From positions 558,001 through 622,000 of the forward strand of contig NZ_JAIVCC010000002.1 in the NCBI RefSeq assembly GCF_020866905.1: a DNA stretch of 64,000 nucleotides, written 5' to 3'. Made by a program: the position numbers and the translations under genes. Position 1 is the stretch's first letter. Every line of letters starts with the position of its first letter. This document shows, one piece after another, positions 1 to 7,646 of this stretch. The notes under the pieces were generated by a model that was not told the origin of the DNA, did no database searches, and worked only from the letters and a program-made list of their open reading frames with translations. This DNA is from Salinimicrobium sediminilitoris (GTDB taxonomy: Bacteria; Bacteroidota; Bacteroidia; Flavobacteriales; Flavobacteriaceae).

Positions 1-1
1 T

Positions 2-886
2 ATTTTTGGTGGTGTCTCCCAGCATACGCAGGTCCAGAAATTGAAACGCGGTGTTGATATACTTGTTGCCACCCCGGGCCGTTTGCTCGACCTGATGAAC
101 CAGGGTTTTATAAACCTGAAGTCTCTTGAATTCTTTGTCCTGGATGAAGCTGACAGGATGCTGGACATGGGTTTTATACATGATGTAAAAAAGGTGATCA
201 AAAGCCTTCCTGAAAAAAGGCAGACTCTTTTCTTTTCGGCAACCATGCCCGAAGAAATTCAGAATCTTGCCAAGATGATGCTTAAAAACCCCGTAAAAGT
301 GGAAGTTACTCCTCCTTCATCTACGGTAGACAAGATCCAGCAACGGGTTTATTTTACAAACAAACCTGACAAACGAAAGCTACTGCTCCACCTTTTGGAA
401 AGCAACGGTATTGAAAATGCGCTTGTTTTCACCCGCACCAAACACGGGGCCGATAAAGTGGCGAGGTTCCTTGACAAAGCAAAGATAAATTCGGCAGCTA
501 TTCACGGAAATAAAAGTCAGAATGCCAGGCAGAATGCACTCAAGAACTTCAAAAACGGAAATTTAAGTGTGCTCGTAGCTACTGATATCGCCGCCCGCGG
601 AATTGATATTGATGAGCTGGGACATGTTTTCAATTTTGATCTACCTAATGTTCCTGAAACTTATGTACACAGAATTGGCCGAACCGGTCGTGCAGGAAAC
701 GAAGGAATTGCAATTTCATTTTGCGCCGCAGAAGAACGCAAGGAACTTAAGGATATTGAAAAACTGGCTGCAATAAAGATCCCGGTAATCGATGGACATC
801 CTTACCCTATGGACCTTAATGCAGAACCCGCTTCGGCACCTGCACAAAATCGAAACAAAAATAACAGGCAAAGAAGAAGACGCTAA
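2..886 (+). CDS. DEAD-box RNA helicase, RhlE-like (5' truncated by window edge)
   Basis: ATP-dependent RNA helicase, probably acting in ribosome assembly or mRNA turnover. The reading frame is open from base 2 (peptide [17 protein letters not shown]), so the real start with the Q motif and Walker A lies outside the window; the TTG at 41 is not a start. Visible motifs in order: TPGR (Ib), DEAD at 143-154, SAT (III), the second RecA lobe, ARGID and [10 protein letters not shown] (V and VI). The protein ends in a short basic Asn/Arg-rich tail usual for RhlE-type helicases. An IS3 element begins about 35 bp downstream. Confidence 0.93.
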   Translation: MFGGVSQHTQVQKLKRGVDILVATPGRLLDLMNQGFINLKSLEFFVLDEADRMLDMGFIHDVKKVIKSLPEKRQTLFFSATMPEEIQNLAKMMLKNPVKVEVTPPSSTVDKIQQRVYFTNKPDKRKLLLHLLESNGIENALVFTRTKHGADKVARFLDKAKINSAAIHGNKSQNARQNALKNFKNGNLSVLVATDIAARGIDIDELGHVFNFDLPNVPETYVHRIGRTGRAGNEGIAISFCAAEERKELKDIEKLAAIKIPVIDGHPYPMDLNAEPASAPAQNRNKNNRQRRRR

Positions 887-915
887 TTTCGAGTGGTCAG
901 TGATCAGTGATCGGT
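887..915. repeat. short-word tandem repeat at the helicase 3' end
   Basis: Just after the helicase stop, about three degenerate copies of a word close to CAGTGAT follow each other. It belongs to a dispersed class of intergenic word repeats in this window, each with its own word. No coding potential. Confidence 0.5.
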
Positions 916-956
916 TGTACGTCCCTGATATAGGTTGACCACTAAAATCAATTTGT

Positions 957-1355
957 ATGAAACCCAATGTACGATTATTGCGAAAATCTCGTCAGTATTC
1001 AGTAGAGTTTAAGAAACAGATTGTTGCTGATTTTGAAAGTGGAGAGTTTAGTATCAATCAACTTTCGAAGCTTCATGGAATAGCTAATCAGGTCATTTAC
1101 CGATGGATTTATAAATTTTCTACCTTTAACGAGAAAGGTTTTAGAGTCGTAGAAATGAAAGACAGTAGCAATAAAAAGATGCAAGAGCTGGAATCCAAGA
1201 ACAAAGAACTGGAGGCAGCTTTAGGACGTAAACAGATACAGCTGGATTATCTTGAAAAGATGATTGAATTGGCTAAGTCAGAGCTCGATATCGACATTAA
1301 AAAAAACTACAGCACCCCACAGTCAACTGGTTCAGGAAAAACAAAGAAAAAGTGA
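957..1355 (+). CDS. IS3-family transposase OrfA
   Basis: DNA-binding subunit or N-terminal part of the IS3 transposase, 132 aa. Residues 10-55 form a helix-turn-helix (SINQLSKLHGIANQVIYRWI), followed by a Lys/Glu-rich coiled coil at about 65-110 that fits a leucine-zipper dimerisation region. The last codons are AAA AAG TGA, and the GTG of OrfB lies within this end (GTGA overlap). OrfB is in the -1 frame, so G-AAA-AAG could serve as a weak slippery site for an OrfAB fusion. Stop-start coupling at GTGA is the alternative; the sequence does not decide between them. Confidence 0.9.
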   Translation: MKPNVRLLRKSRQYSVEFKKQIVADFESGEFSINQLSKLHGIANQVIYRWIYKFSTFNEKGFRVVEMKDSSNKKMQELESKNKELEAALGRKQIQLDYLEKMIELAKSELDIDIKKNYSTPQSTGSGKTKKK

Positions 1356-2194
1356 GTTATTCCATGAACCAATTCTATGAAGGTATCGGGATCAGTAAAC
1401 AAACTGTACATCAATATGCACGAAGGCAAACTGTATTTGATCATCGCCTGATGCAGTTGATGGAAGAAGCTGATGACCTTCGAGAAGACCATCCTGGTTG
1501 TGGGGTGGAGAAAATGTACTATACTCTAAAGCCTGATTTTATTGGAAGAGATCGCTTTGTTGATACTTTTATGCAACTAGGTTATCGTCTTAAAAGGAAG
1601 AAGAATTACAGCCGCACCACTATTGCGGGTAAGATCTACTATCCAAACAAGATAAAAGGCATAGAGATCAATGCACCTTCGGTGATCTGGCAAAGTGATA
1701 TCACTTATTACCGGGTAGGAGATAAATTTTATTATGCAGTCTTCATTATAGATGTCTACACTAAGAAAATAGTTGGCTATGAAGTCTCTGATCACATGAG
1801 GGGGACAGCAAACCTGAAGGCTTTAAAGATGGCTTTAAAAGACAATAAAGCTCCAAAGATCCATCACTCAGATCGAGGGAGTCAGTACACTTACAAATCC
1901 TATATTGATCTTTTAAAGTCCAATACAACGACGATCAGTATGGCTTTAAGTGCCCAGGATAATGCTTATGCCGAAAGGATCAACAGAACGATTAAAGAGG
2001 AATATCTGGATCACTGGAAACCACAAACTTTTACTCAACTTAAGAGTCAGGTGAAAAAGGCAGTGAAGAACTACAATAGTAAAAGATCACATGGTCACTT
2101 AGGAAAAAGAAACTCTGAAGAGTTCATCAATTATTGGTTAACCCTCGAACCAGAAGAGCGACCAGTAATTACTATTTTTGATAATGAAAATTAA
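1352..2194 (+). CDS. IS3-family transposase OrfB (DDE integrase)
   Basis: Catalytic part of the transposase, 280 aa. An HTH_21-type region (about residues 30-80, containing HPGCGVEKMYYTL) precedes an rve integrase core. The DDE triad is visible: Asp in WQSDITYY, Asp in HHSDRGSQY and Glu in AERINRTIKEEYL, with the spacing normal for IS3 elements. The C-terminal YNSKRSHGHLG segment is also typical. It begins with GTG overlapping the OrfA stop by four bases and reads in the -1 frame relative to OrfA. No frameshift or internal stop is seen. Confidence 0.92.
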   Translation: MSYSMNQFYEGIGISKQTVHQYARRQTVFDHRLMQLMEEADDLREDHPGCGVEKMYYTLKPDFIGRDRFVDTFMQLGYRLKRKKNYSRTTIAGKIYYPNKIKGIEINAPSVIWQSDITYYRVGDKFYYAVFIIDVYTKKIVGYEVSDHMRGTANLKALKMALKDNKAPKIHHSDRGSQYTYKSYIDLLKSNTTTISMALSAQDNAYAERINRTIKEEYLDHWKPQTFTQLKSQVKKAVKNYNSKRSHGHLGKRNSEEFINYWLTLEPEERPVITIFDNEN

Positions 2195-2250
2195 CCTTTA
2201 AACCGGTCAACACTAATCAGGGAAGTTCAGGTTTGGCAGGAAAATATTTT

Positions 2251-2293
2251 AATAATTAAGAGTCTACTCCAGAGGAATAGACTCTTATTATTT
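2251..2293 (+). terminator. hairpin, probable original helicase terminator
   Basis: AAGAGTCTA at 2258-2266 pairs perfectly with TAGACTCTT at 2278-2286 across an 11-nt loop, with AT-rich arms and a T-rich 3' side. It lies 28 bp past the IS right end. The simplest reading is that it ended the helicase transcript before the IS separated them. Confidence 0.5.
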
Positions 2294-2350
2294 GCTTCAG
2301 CTTCGGAATTCAAACAAATGGCTACTGCTGTCATTCATTTTTACCTTTTT

Positions 2351-2436
2351 TCCTCTATAAAACACATATTTTGTCCCTACGGGACAATTGATTTCGGGAT
2401 ATTTTTCTACCAATATGTGCGTCCCTACGGGACAAA
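2351..2436. repeat. GTCCCTACGGGAC palindromic repeat, two units
   Basis: Two copies of the 13-bp near-palindrome GTCCCTACGGGAC at 2373-2385 and 2421-2433, 48 bp apart. The second is preceded by TTTCTACCAATATG, the same lead-in as in the larger cluster at 7364-7536. The region has no gene. The rest of 2294-2548 shows nothing I can name except an ACTTC-word repeat at about 2509-2546, against the 3' end of the dehydrogenase gene. Confidence 0.7.
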
Positions 2437-2548
2437 CTTAATAAACAAAATAATCCTCCTATTCATCTAATTGAAGAAAAGCATCTTTGTATCAAAATAA
2501 TAGCAGCGGCAACTTCTAACTTCGTACTTCTACTGTCGTACTTCAGAA

Positions 2549-3289
2549 TTACCTTGCCAGGTAACCTCCATCAATGGGATAATAACTTCCGGTAGCGAAA
2601 GAAGCTTTGTCACTTCCCAGCCACAGGATCAATTCGGCCACTTCTTCACTGCGACCCAAACGACCTATAGGGTGCAGGGAAATAAGCTGGTTCTTGATTT
2701 CATCATCCAACTGGTCGAGCAATGGAGTGTCTATAAATGCAGGTCCTACGGCATTGATCCTTATCTTTTGGGCAGAGTATTCCAGTGCTGCCGTACGAGT
2801 CATACCAACAGCGGCATGTTTAGCAGCCACGTAGCCCGCCGATCCTTCAAATCCAACGCTTCCTAAAATAGAGGAAATGTTGACGATACTGCCCTGTCCA
2901 TTCTTAAGCATAGCTTCGATTTGGTACTTCATGCCATAAAAAATACTGTGGAGATTAATATCAATTACCCTATGCCATCCTTCCAGGCTCATGTCCACAA
3001 TCTTATTGGCTTCCCCGCCGATCCCGGCATTATTCACAGCAATATCCAGTTTGCCGTAAGTTTTTACAGCGAAATCAACAAGTGCCTTATTTTCGGCTGC
3101 CGAGGCCACATCAGCTTTAAAGAAGCTGGCTGTTCCTCCTGCTTTGATTATGCGTTTCACCACTTCCTCCCCGGCTTCAGTATTAATGTCTGAAACCACA
3201 ACCTGTGCACCTTCACGGCCAAAGAGGATCGCTGTGGCTTCACCAATTCCCGAAGCCGCGCCGGTAATTATTGCTACTTTATTTTTCAT
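2549..3289 (-). CDS. SDR-family oxidoreductase
   Basis: Short-chain dehydrogenase/reductase of 246 aa, a normal length for a classical cytosolic SDR. The cofactor loop TGAASGIG is at 9-16, NNAG at 86-89, the catalytic Ser at 139-140 (NISS) and the Y153-x-x-x-K157 pair in GYVAAK. An Asp after beta-2 (VVSDIN, residue 34) suggests NAD(H) preference. The C-terminal FATGSYYPIDGGY matches the glucose/3-oxoacyl reductase-like group. The substrate cannot be told from sequence. It is transcribed alone, divergently from the macrodomain gene. Confidence 0.92.
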   Translation of the reverse strand: MKNKVAIITGAASGIGEATAILFGREGAQVVVSDINTEAGEEVVKRIIKAGGTASFFKADVASAAENKALVDFAVKTYGKLDIAVNNAGIGGEANKIVDMSLEGWHRVIDINLHSIFYGMKYQIEAMLKNGQGSIVNISSILGSVGFEGSAGYVAAKHAAVGMTRTAALEYSAQKIRINAVGPAFIDTPLLDQLDDEIKNQLISLHPIGRLGRSEEVAELILWLGSDKASFATGSYYPIDGGYLAR

Positions 3290-3398
3290 GAGAGATGTAA
3301 TTTAATTAGTGTAAATTAAATAAAGTAGCATTAAGAAAGCATGACCAAAGTCAGTAAGACATAGGAAAGGCAACAAAAATTTGTTATTTTAGAGTGGT

Positions 3399-3950
3399 AT
3401 GAAAAAAATGATTTCAGGAGTAAGCATTGAGCTGCGCCAGGGGGATATAGCTAATCAGGCAGATTGTGATGCTGTGGTTAATGCGGCAAATGCCCAACTA
3501 GAATCTGGTGGCGGAGTGGCCGGCGCCATACATCGCGCTGCAGGCCCCGGTCTTGCCAAAGAAGCGAGACCATTGGGACCTATAAAACCGGGGCAAGCTG
3601 TGATCACCGGCGCACATGATCTACCGAATAAACATGTTATTCACTGCCTCGGTCCTGTTTATGGAAAAGATAAACCTGAAGGGGAATTACTCTCCAGGTG
3701 TTATGGGAATGCTTTGGATCTTGCAGAACAGAATGAGGTGAATTCTATTTCTTTTCCTGCAATTTCCACAGGGATATTCGGCTATCCTGTTGAAGAAGCC
3801 GCAAAAGTGGCCTTTTCAACCCTCATAGAAAAAATATCCCACCTCAAGAAAGTGAAAAGGATCGTCTTTGTGCTGTACAGCAATCAGGATCTGGAAACGC
3901 ACAAAAGAGTCCTCGAACAAACTTTACAGGGAAAGGATTATCCGGGTTAA
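3399..3950 (+). CDS. macrodomain protein, probable O-acetyl-ADP-ribose deacetylase
   Basis: Single macrodomain of 183 aa resembling YmdB/MacroD enzymes that remove ADP-ribose or deacetylate O-acetyl-ADP-ribose. Diagnostic segments are GDIANQADCDAVVNAAN at about 15-31, the Gly-rich loop SGGGVAGAIHRAAG and the phosphate-binding STGIFGYP. The Asn of NAAN and the GGGV loop are the expected ligand-binding elements. No signal peptide, so cytosolic. A Sir2-type enzyme at 58.0 kb could supply O-acetyl-ADP-ribose, but the genes are not linked. Confidence 0.9.
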   Translation: MKKMISGVSIELRQGDIANQADCDAVVNAANAQLESGGGVAGAIHRAAGPGLAKEARPLGPIKPGQAVITGAHDLPNKHVIHCLGPVYGKDKPEGELLSRCYGNALDLAEQNEVNSISFPAISTGIFGYPVEEAAKVAFSTLIEKISHLKKVKRIVFVLYSNQDLETHKRVLEQTLQGKDYPG

Positions 3951-4056
3951 AAAGTTGCGGGTTGCGGGTTGCAAGTTTGTGGACTTCGGAACCTTTCAGC
4001 TTAAACATTCGACTTTGACCTTTGATCTTAAAATCTTGAACTTTGAACCCGAAACC
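3951..4056. repeat. short-word tandem repeats between convergent genes
   Basis: The whole 108-bp space between two convergent genes is made of degenerate words: TTGCGGG repeated at about 3955-3975, then TTGAC/TTGAAC-type words to about 4050. A second TTGCGG tract occurs at 45690-45715. No terminator hairpin is obvious here. Confidence 0.55.
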
Positions 4057-4058
4057 TT

Positions 4059-5054
4059 CTAGACCTTCACTATCATCTTACCCACGTTCTTTCCTTCAAA
4101 AAGACCAATGAAAGCTTCAGGAAGCTTTTCAAAACCCTCTACCACTGTTTCATCATATTCCAGGCTTTCCTCCTTCAACCAGGTACTTAATTGCCGCAGC
4201 GCTCTTCCGAAGTCCTTGGCATGATCCCGAACCAGGAATCCCTGCATTAAAGCTGTTTTCTTGATAAGAATACCTTCAGGTCTTGGACCGGTAGGAACCT
4301 CAGTTTCGTTATAAAGGGAAATGGCTCCGCAGTTTATAATTCGTGCGTCTTTATTTATAGTTTGCAACACAGCATCCAGGATCTCCCCTCCCACATTGTC
4401 GAAGTAGACATCTACCCCATCGGTACAGATACGTCTAATAGCATCTGCCATATTTTCTTCTTTATTATAATTGAGGCCTTTATCAAAACCGAATTTCTCC
4501 TCTATATGTTTAACCTTTTCATCGCTTCCGGCAATTCCAACAACCATACAGCCAAGGATCTTACCGATTTGTCCGGCTATACTACCTACTGCCCCGGCAG
4601 CACCCGAGACGACAAGGGTTTCCCCCGGTCTTAGGTTTCCAATCTTATCCAAAGCGAGAAAAGCGGTCAAACCTGTTAGCCCCAGCACCCCAAGGAATGC
4701 AGGTAACGGTGCCATATCCCGGTCCACCCTGTTCAAACCTGTACCTTTAGATAACTGTAATTCCTGCCACTTCAACATACCCGAAACAAATTCCCCTTTC
4801 TGGAAATTTTGATTTTTGGACTCTACGACTTCAGCAACAACCATGGATTCCATAGGTTCATTCAGCTTAAAAGGCGGAATATATGATTCCTCATTTCGCA
4901 TTCTTCCGCGGAGATAGGGATCTACAGAAACATAATGCGCCTTAAGAAGAATTTCTCCTTCCCCGGGAACCGGATCCTTCTCCTGAATCAACTCAAAATC
5001 GGATGTAGAAGGTTTTCCAGCCGGACGATTTTTAAAAAGAATAGTTTTGCTCAT
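4059..5054 (-). CDS. NADP-dependent oxidoreductase, MDR superfamily
   Basis: Zinc-free medium-chain reductase of 331 aa, related to leukotriene B4 12-hydroxydehydrogenase/prostaglandin reductase and B. subtilis YfmJ, which reduce alpha,beta-unsaturated carbonyls. The N-terminal GroES-like domain includes the VDPYLRGRM signature (about 44-53). The Rossmann loop SGAAGAVGS is at 150-158. The segment GVDVYFDNVGGEILDAVL is typical of the family. No zinc-binding Cys/His set is present. Likely role: removal of reactive enones or aldehydes. It converges on the macrodomain gene. Confidence 0.9.
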   Translation of the reverse strand: MSKTILFKNRPAGKPSTSDFELIQEKDPVPGEGEILLKAHYVSVDPYLRGRMRNEESYIPPFKLNEPMESMVVAEVVESKNQNFQKGEFVSGMLKWQELQLSKGTGLNRVDRDMAPLPAFLGVLGLTGLTAFLALDKIGNLRPGETLVVSGAAGAVGSIAGQIGKILGCMVVGIAGSDEKVKHIEEKFGFDKGLNYNKEENMADAIRRICTDGVDVYFDNVGGEILDAVLQTINKDARIINCGAISLYNETEVPTGPRPEGILIKKTALMQGFLVRDHAKDFGRALRQLSTWLKEESLEYDETVVEGFEKLPEAFIGLFEGKNVGKMIVKV

Positions 5055-5163
5055 TATTGGTTAGTTTGTATTGAAGATAGTTTTTATTCAGCATTTTTAC
5101 AAGTGGGTGCGGCTAATTCAAAATGAGTCTGAAGAATGAAAACCTTAAACCGATAAAAAACAA

Positions 5164-5193
5164 AAAACCTCCTTAGTTGCCTAAGGAGGTTTT
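5164..5193 (-). terminator. rpsA terminator
   Basis: Perfect 13-bp stem (AAAACCTCCTTAG with CTAAGGAGGTTTT) around a 4-nt loop, followed on the minus strand by a T tract. It lies 24 bp past the rpsA stop. Confidence 0.9.
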
Positions 5194-5216
5194 AATTATT
5201 TTAAAACTTCAAAGAA

Positions 5217-7076
5217 TTATTTCTTCCCTTCCATTTTATCTTTCAACGCTTGAAGCTCTGAGTTCACATCACCCATAGTGGTGTTCCCCTGAGACTGTTG
5301 TGCAGCAGCTTTCTTCTGAGCCTGCTTAACAATTTGTTGCTCTTCTTCCCTGTGAATAGCAGTGTGAGATGCTACCACTCTCTTGAATTCTTTGTTGAAT
5401 TCAATGATCTGGAATTCTGCAGTTTCTCCCTGCTTCAGTTTGCTTCCGTCTTCTTTTTCAAGGTGACGTTGCGGCACGAATGCAGTGATATCTTCATTAA
5501 AGTCAATAGTTGCACCTTTGTCAACGATCTCTGTAATTGCAGCTGTGTGCGTAGTACCTACAGCGAATTCAGTTTCGTATTTATCCCAAGGGTTAGACTC
5601 AGTTTGCTTGTGTCCAAGGCTCAACTTACGTCCTTCAACATCAAGTTCAAGAACTACAACCTCAAGTTTATCACCTACGTTAGTGAATTCACTTGGATGC
5701 TTGATCTTCTTAGTCCATGAAAGGTCTGAGATATAGATAAGTCCGTCGATTCCTTCTTCAAGTTCTACGAACACTCCGAAGTTAGTGAAGTTACGAACGA
5801 TACCTGTGTGTCTAGAACCTACAGGATACTTAGAAGTGATGTCAGTCCATGGGTCTGGAGTCAATTGCTTGATACCAAGAGACATTTTTCTGTCTTCACG
5901 ATCTAAAGTAAGAATCTGTGCTTCAACCTCATCTCCAACGTTCACGAAGTCCTGAGCTGAGCGCAGGTGAGTACTCCATGACATTTCAGAAACGTGGATA
6001 AGACCTTCAACACCTTCAGCAACTTCGATAAATGCACCGTAATCTGCGATCACCACTACTTTACCTTTTACTTTGTCACCAATTTTAAGGTTCTCGTCAA
6101 GAGCTTCCCATGGGTGTTTGCTAAGCTGCTTAAGACCAAGTTGAATTCTTGTTTTAGCCTCATCAAAGTCAAGGATAACAACATTCAGTTTTTGATCAAG
6201 CTCAACGATCTCATTCGGGTGGTTGATACGAGACCATGAAAGGTCTGTAATATGAACAAGTCCATCAACACCTCCAAGGTCAACGAATACACCGTAAGAA
6301 GTGATGTTCTTAACAGTACCTTCAAGTACCTGACCTTTTTCAAGCTGCCCAATGATCTCTTTTTTCTGCTCTTCGATATCTGCTTCGATAAGCGCTTTGT
6401 GAGAAACAACAACGTTCTTGAATTCGTGATTGATCTTAACCACTTTGAATTCCATTGTTTTTCCTACATATGCATCGTAATCCCTGATTGGCTTCACATC
6501 GATCTGTGAACCAGGAAGGAAAGCTTCGATTCCAAATACGTCTACGATCATACCACCTTTGGTACGACATTTAACATATCCATTCACGATAAGACTTTCA
6601 TCATGTGCTTTGTTCACACGATCCCATGCCATAATAACACGAGCCTTACGGTGAGAAAGGATCAATTGTCCTGTAGCATCTTCACGAACATCGATCAATA
6701 CTTCTACCTCATCTCCAACTTTAAGATCTGGGTTGTAACGGAACTCGTTAAGAGAGATTACACCTTCACTTTTTGCATTGATGTCGATGATCGCATCACG
6801 ATCTGTCAGGTTGATCACAGTTCCGGTAACAACTTCATCATTTAAAGTGTCAACGAAATTTTCTGCTACAAGCTTCTCAAATTCTTCCAGCTTTTGATCG
6901 TCGATAGGATCAATTCCTTCTTCGTAATTGTGCCAGTTGAATTCCTTTAAGAATTGCTCAGGATCTTGTTGCTGCACCTCTGCATCAGGTTGAGATTTAG
7001 TCTCCATTCCTGCTACGGGTTGAATTTCAGCGTTTTCAGAACCCTGAACTTCTTGATTTTTGTTTTCTTCAGCCAT
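5217..7076 (-). CDS. rpsA: 30S ribosomal protein S1
   Basis: S1 brings mRNA to the 30S subunit, which matters in a phylum with weak Shine-Dalgarno pairing. The 619-aa protein has an acidic Gln/Glu-rich N-terminus (1-70) and six S1/OB repeats beginning near residues 80, 166, 250, 338, 424 and 510. Repeats 3-5 carry the clearest motif (GVFVDLGGVDGLVHITDLSW and relatives). The sixth is divergent. A charged Gln-rich tail ends the protein. cmk lies upstream on the same strand, an arrangement also known in proteobacteria, but here about 570 bp with a repeat cluster and a separate promoter intervene. Confidence 0.97.
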   Translation of the reverse strand: MAEENKNQEVQGSENAEIQPVAGMETKSQPDAEVQQQDPEQFLKEFNWHNYEEGIDPIDDQKLEEFEKLVAENFVDTLNDEVVTGTVINLTDRDAIIDINAKSEGVISLNEFRYNPDLKVGDEVEVLIDVREDATGQLILSHRKARVIMAWDRVNKAHDESLIVNGYVKCRTKGGMIVDVFGIEAFLPGSQIDVKPIRDYDAYVGKTMEFKVVKINHEFKNVVVSHKALIEADIEEQKKEIIGQLEKGQVLEGTVKNITSYGVFVDLGGVDGLVHITDLSWSRINHPNEIVELDQKLNVVILDFDEAKTRIQLGLKQLSKHPWEALDENLKIGDKVKGKVVVIADYGAFIEVAEGVEGLIHVSEMSWSTHLRSAQDFVNVGDEVEAQILTLDREDRKMSLGIKQLTPDPWTDITSKYPVGSRHTGIVRNFTNFGVFVELEEGIDGLIYISDLSWTKKIKHPSEFTNVGDKLEVVVLELDVEGRKLSLGHKQTESNPWDKYETEFAVGTTHTAAITEIVDKGATIDFNEDITAFVPQRHLEKEDGSKLKQGETAEFQIIEFNKEFKRVVASHTAIHREEEQQIVKQAQKKAAAQQSQGNTTMGDVNSELQALKDKMEGKK

Positions 7077-7199
7077 TGCTGATAATTAATTTGTATCCTG
7101 TATTCTTCTGGAAGATGTTTGCAATAAAAGAACTACAGAAGTGTTTATAATATTGATTTTCAACCCTTTTAGTCCTCCGACCTATTGCTAAAAGGAGCG

Positions 7200-7230
7200 C
7201 AAAAATACAACTATTTTTTACAAATAACAA
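7200..7230 (-). promoter_or_regulatory. Bacteroidota-type promoter for rpsA
   Basis: On the minus strand TTG (7228-7230), a 20-bp spacer and TATTTTTG (7200-7207) match the TTG-N19/20-TAnnTTTG pattern known for this phylum. The leader to the rpsA ATG would be about 120 nt, long enough for translational autoregulation, although no structure was identified. Confidence 0.6.
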
Positions 7231-7239
7231 TGAATAGAT

Positions 7240-7272
7240 ATGAGATTTTAGACGTGAGATTTGAGACAATAA
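7240..7272. repeat. short-word repeat (GAGATTT type)
   Basis: ATGAGATTTTAGACGTGAG continuing into another GAGATTT copy. The string TTTAGACGTGAGAT recurs in the repeat at 23388-23425. Confidence 0.45.
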
Positions 7273-7363
7273 AATTTGGTAGACAGGGGCCTTTCCAACA
7301 CCGGATTTCTTTTGCCACGAATCACGAAAAATCTTTTTTAAGACAACATTACTGAAATCTTTC

Positions 7364-7536
7364 GTCCCTACGGGACGTGTTGTTTGCGGGTGGGCATTGT
7401 TCTATACCGATATGTTGTCCCTACGGGACATTTTGGTGGGGCGGGATCTTTTTCTACCTATATATTATATTGTCCCTATGGGACAATCCTGGGTGTGGTG
7501 GTGCTTCTCTTCTACCGATATATTGTCCCTACGGCA
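7364..7536. repeat. GTCCCTACGGGAC palindromic repeat, four units
   Basis: Four copies of the near-palindrome at 7364-7376, 7417-7429, 7472-7484 (one change, TATG) and 7524-7536 (one change, GGCAC), with start-to-start distances of 53, 55 and 52 bp. Units two to four are led by TCTATACC or TCTACC(T/G)ATAT, so the real repeat is a unit of about 50 bp with a hairpin-forming core. It fills the rpsA-cmk gap. Between it and cmk (7560-7660) lie word repeats of the CAAAT and TAATTG types. Confidence 0.75.
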
Positions 7537-7646
7537 CAAGAGAATGGTAGAGATAGAAGCAGTCATCTTCAAATTTTCAAATCGACAAATCTTCAAATTT
7601 ATTTCTTGGAATTTGGTGCTTGTAAATTGGTGCTTATTGATAATTG

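Larger units (their letters stand above)
922..2223 (+). mobile_element. IS3-family insertion sequence, apparently intact
   Basis: An element of about 1.3 kb with two overlapping transposase frames bounded by imperfect inverted repeats. The left end (922-940) reads TCCCTGATATAGGTTGACC; the complement of the right end (2205-2223) reads TCCCTGATTAGTGTTGACC, 15 of 19 matching. No 3-4 bp target duplication is visible at these ends (left flank TACG, right flank AGTT), so the exact ends or the age of the insertion are uncertain. Both frames are open and the catalytic triad is complete, so the element could still be active. It sits between the helicase gene and a hairpin that looks like that gene's own terminator. 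Confidence 0.88.

Noticed and set aside
922-2223. Larger transposon or genomic island around the IS3 element
   Set aside because: Flanking genes are ordinary chromosomal genes on both sides, with no passenger genes, second IS copy or tRNA attachment site nearby.
2607-3193. Three overlapping plus-strand frames opposite the SDR gene
   Set aside because: They are complementary-strand shadows of a clear SDR coding sequence with intact motifs and show no domain or signal of their own.
7364-7536. CRISPR array
   Set aside because: Repeat cores are spaced by about 40 bp but the intervening sequence keeps a conserved TCTACC lead-in, there are only four units, and no cas gene is present.
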